DNA of 64,000 nucleotides, taken from assembly GCF_000478275.1 (NCBI RefSeq), contig NZ_ASJB01000051.1, positions 124,001 through 188,000 on the forward strand. Direction: 5' to 3'. A program made the translations under genes and the position numbers. Each line of letters starts with the position of its first letter. Position 1 is the first letter of the stretch. The notes below the pieces were generated by a model. It was not told the origin of the DNA. It searched no databases and saw nothing but the letters and a program-made list of their open reading frames with translations. Positions 63,736 through 64,000 of the stretch are shown here, one piece after another. The DNA is from Amycolatopsis orientalis DSM 40040 = KCTC 9412 (lineage in GTDB: Bacteria > Actinomycetota > Actinomycetes > Mycobacteriales > Pseudonocardiaceae).

Positions 63736-64000
63736 CTAATTGATAAGATTCTCAATTTCTTCGACGCGACGAGTCAAACGGGTGGAATTGATCCCGGTCG
63801 AAGTTGTTCGGGCATCCTCGATGACGTCACGTGCGGCATCTAGTTCACCCACGCGGGCGTAAGATTCGGCTAGCCAGGTTTGATACAGGGCGATTTCACG
63901 CACGTGACTGGCTTCGTATCCATTGATTGCATTGGTGAGTAGCGGAGCGGCCTCCGTAGGCTGTCCGATTTCGATGTAACAGCGACCGGCCATGACGTTG
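63736..64000 (-). CDS. C-terminus of a TPR-containing protein (5' end outside window)
   Basis: The minus-strand frame is open to the window edge. The visible 88 residues contain two TPR-like helix pairs (GRCYIEIGQPTEAAPLLTNAINGY, LYQTWLAESYARVGELDAARDVIEDA). The pattern is like the C-terminus of actinomycete XRE-TPR regulators. Codon use is more AT-rich than in the host genes, fitting the mobile element. Confidence 0.6.
   Translation of the reverse strand, partial: NVMAGRCYIEIGQPTEAAPLLTNAINGYEASHVREIALYQTWLAESYARVGELDAARDVIEDARTTSTGINSTRLTRRVEEIENLIN

Larger units (their letters stand above)
57753..64000. mobile_element. Left part of an integrative element carrying a capsid gene (phage satellite or prophage-like)
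   Basis: From a few bases after the gamma-glutamyltransferase gene to the window end the genes are of mobile-element type. They are a tyrosine integrase, an XRE repressor, a zinc-ribbon protein, an HK97-type capsid protein with a protease-like N-terminus, a Ymh/HEPN protein, an HNH-like protein, structured AT-rich DNA and an HTH protein. Base composition falls at 59.4-59.6, 61.2-62.3 and 62.6-62.9 kb. No terminase large subunit, portal or tail gene occurs in these 6.2 kb. The right end is outside. Confidence 0.75.

Overview
The window is GC-rich actinobacterial chromosome. Frequent GTG/TTG starts, ATGA-overlapping operons, two eukaryotic-type Ser/Thr kinases, an AfsR-like NB-ARC/TPR protein, an XRE-TPR regulator and actinobacterial DnaA boxes fit a pseudonocardial organism such as Amycolatopsis. 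The genus is an inference; no rRNA or other taxonomic marker is present.

Layout. 0-6.2 kb: the C-terminal part of a secreted penicillin-acylase-family hydrolase fused to a discoidin domain, a Cys/Met-metabolism PLP enzyme, a small frameshifted membrane-protein gene, a secreted Ser/Thr-rich protein paired with a class F sortase, and a patatin-like phospholipase. 6.3-15.4 kb: a catabolic locus with a FadR-type regulator divergent from a peptide-type ABC transporter (five genes), an aldehyde dehydrogenase, an SDR and an amidase, all overlapping or nearly so. 15.4-18.4 kb: a small islet with an ABC-type ATPase, a TOPRIM-like DUF4276 protein and a SLATT/DUF4231-like membrane protein. It lies between two 172-bp, about 98% identical direct repeats derived from the 3' end of the neighbouring citE-like gene, and looks like an acquired defence islet. 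18.3-20.2 kb: two malyl-CoA/citrate-lyase-type aldolases. 20.4-24.9 kb: two tandem receptor-type Ser/Thr kinases. 25-37.9 kb: housekeeping and regulatory genes (PRPP synthetase, sugar-lactone oxidase, PLP aldolase/deaminase, GH1 beta-glucosidase with MFS transporter and TetR, XRE-TPR regulator, phosphotransferase). 38-44.1 kb: an NB-ARC/TPR protein, a frameshifted DUF3800-like gene, and a copper locus (CopD, CopC, YcnI, membrane protein). 44.3-47.9 kb: an OpuC-type osmoprotectant ABC transporter. 48-57.8 kb: a TM0106-type nuclease, PadR with a methyltransferase, an SDR, UDP-glucose dehydrogenase, TetR with a flavin monooxygenase, and gamma-glutamyltransferase.

From about 57.75 kb to the window end lies the left part of an integrative element. 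It carries a tyrosine integrase, a divergent XRE repressor, a fused prohead-protease-like/HK97-type capsid protein followed by a zinc-ribbon protein, a Ymh/HEPN protein, a degenerate HNH protein, and a highly structured AT-rich region with GTGTCGA iterons and two long inverted repeats next to a two-HTH DNA-binding protein. No terminase large subunit, portal or tail gene is visible, so it resembles a capsid-carrying phage satellite or a cryptic prophage end.

A genome-wide habit stands out. Many convergent gene junctions carry very long, nearly perfect hairpins (14-25 bp arms), some with a third repeated arm and some sharing a CTCAAC loop. A cluster of three perfect DnaA boxes sits among three of these hairpins near 30.4 kb.
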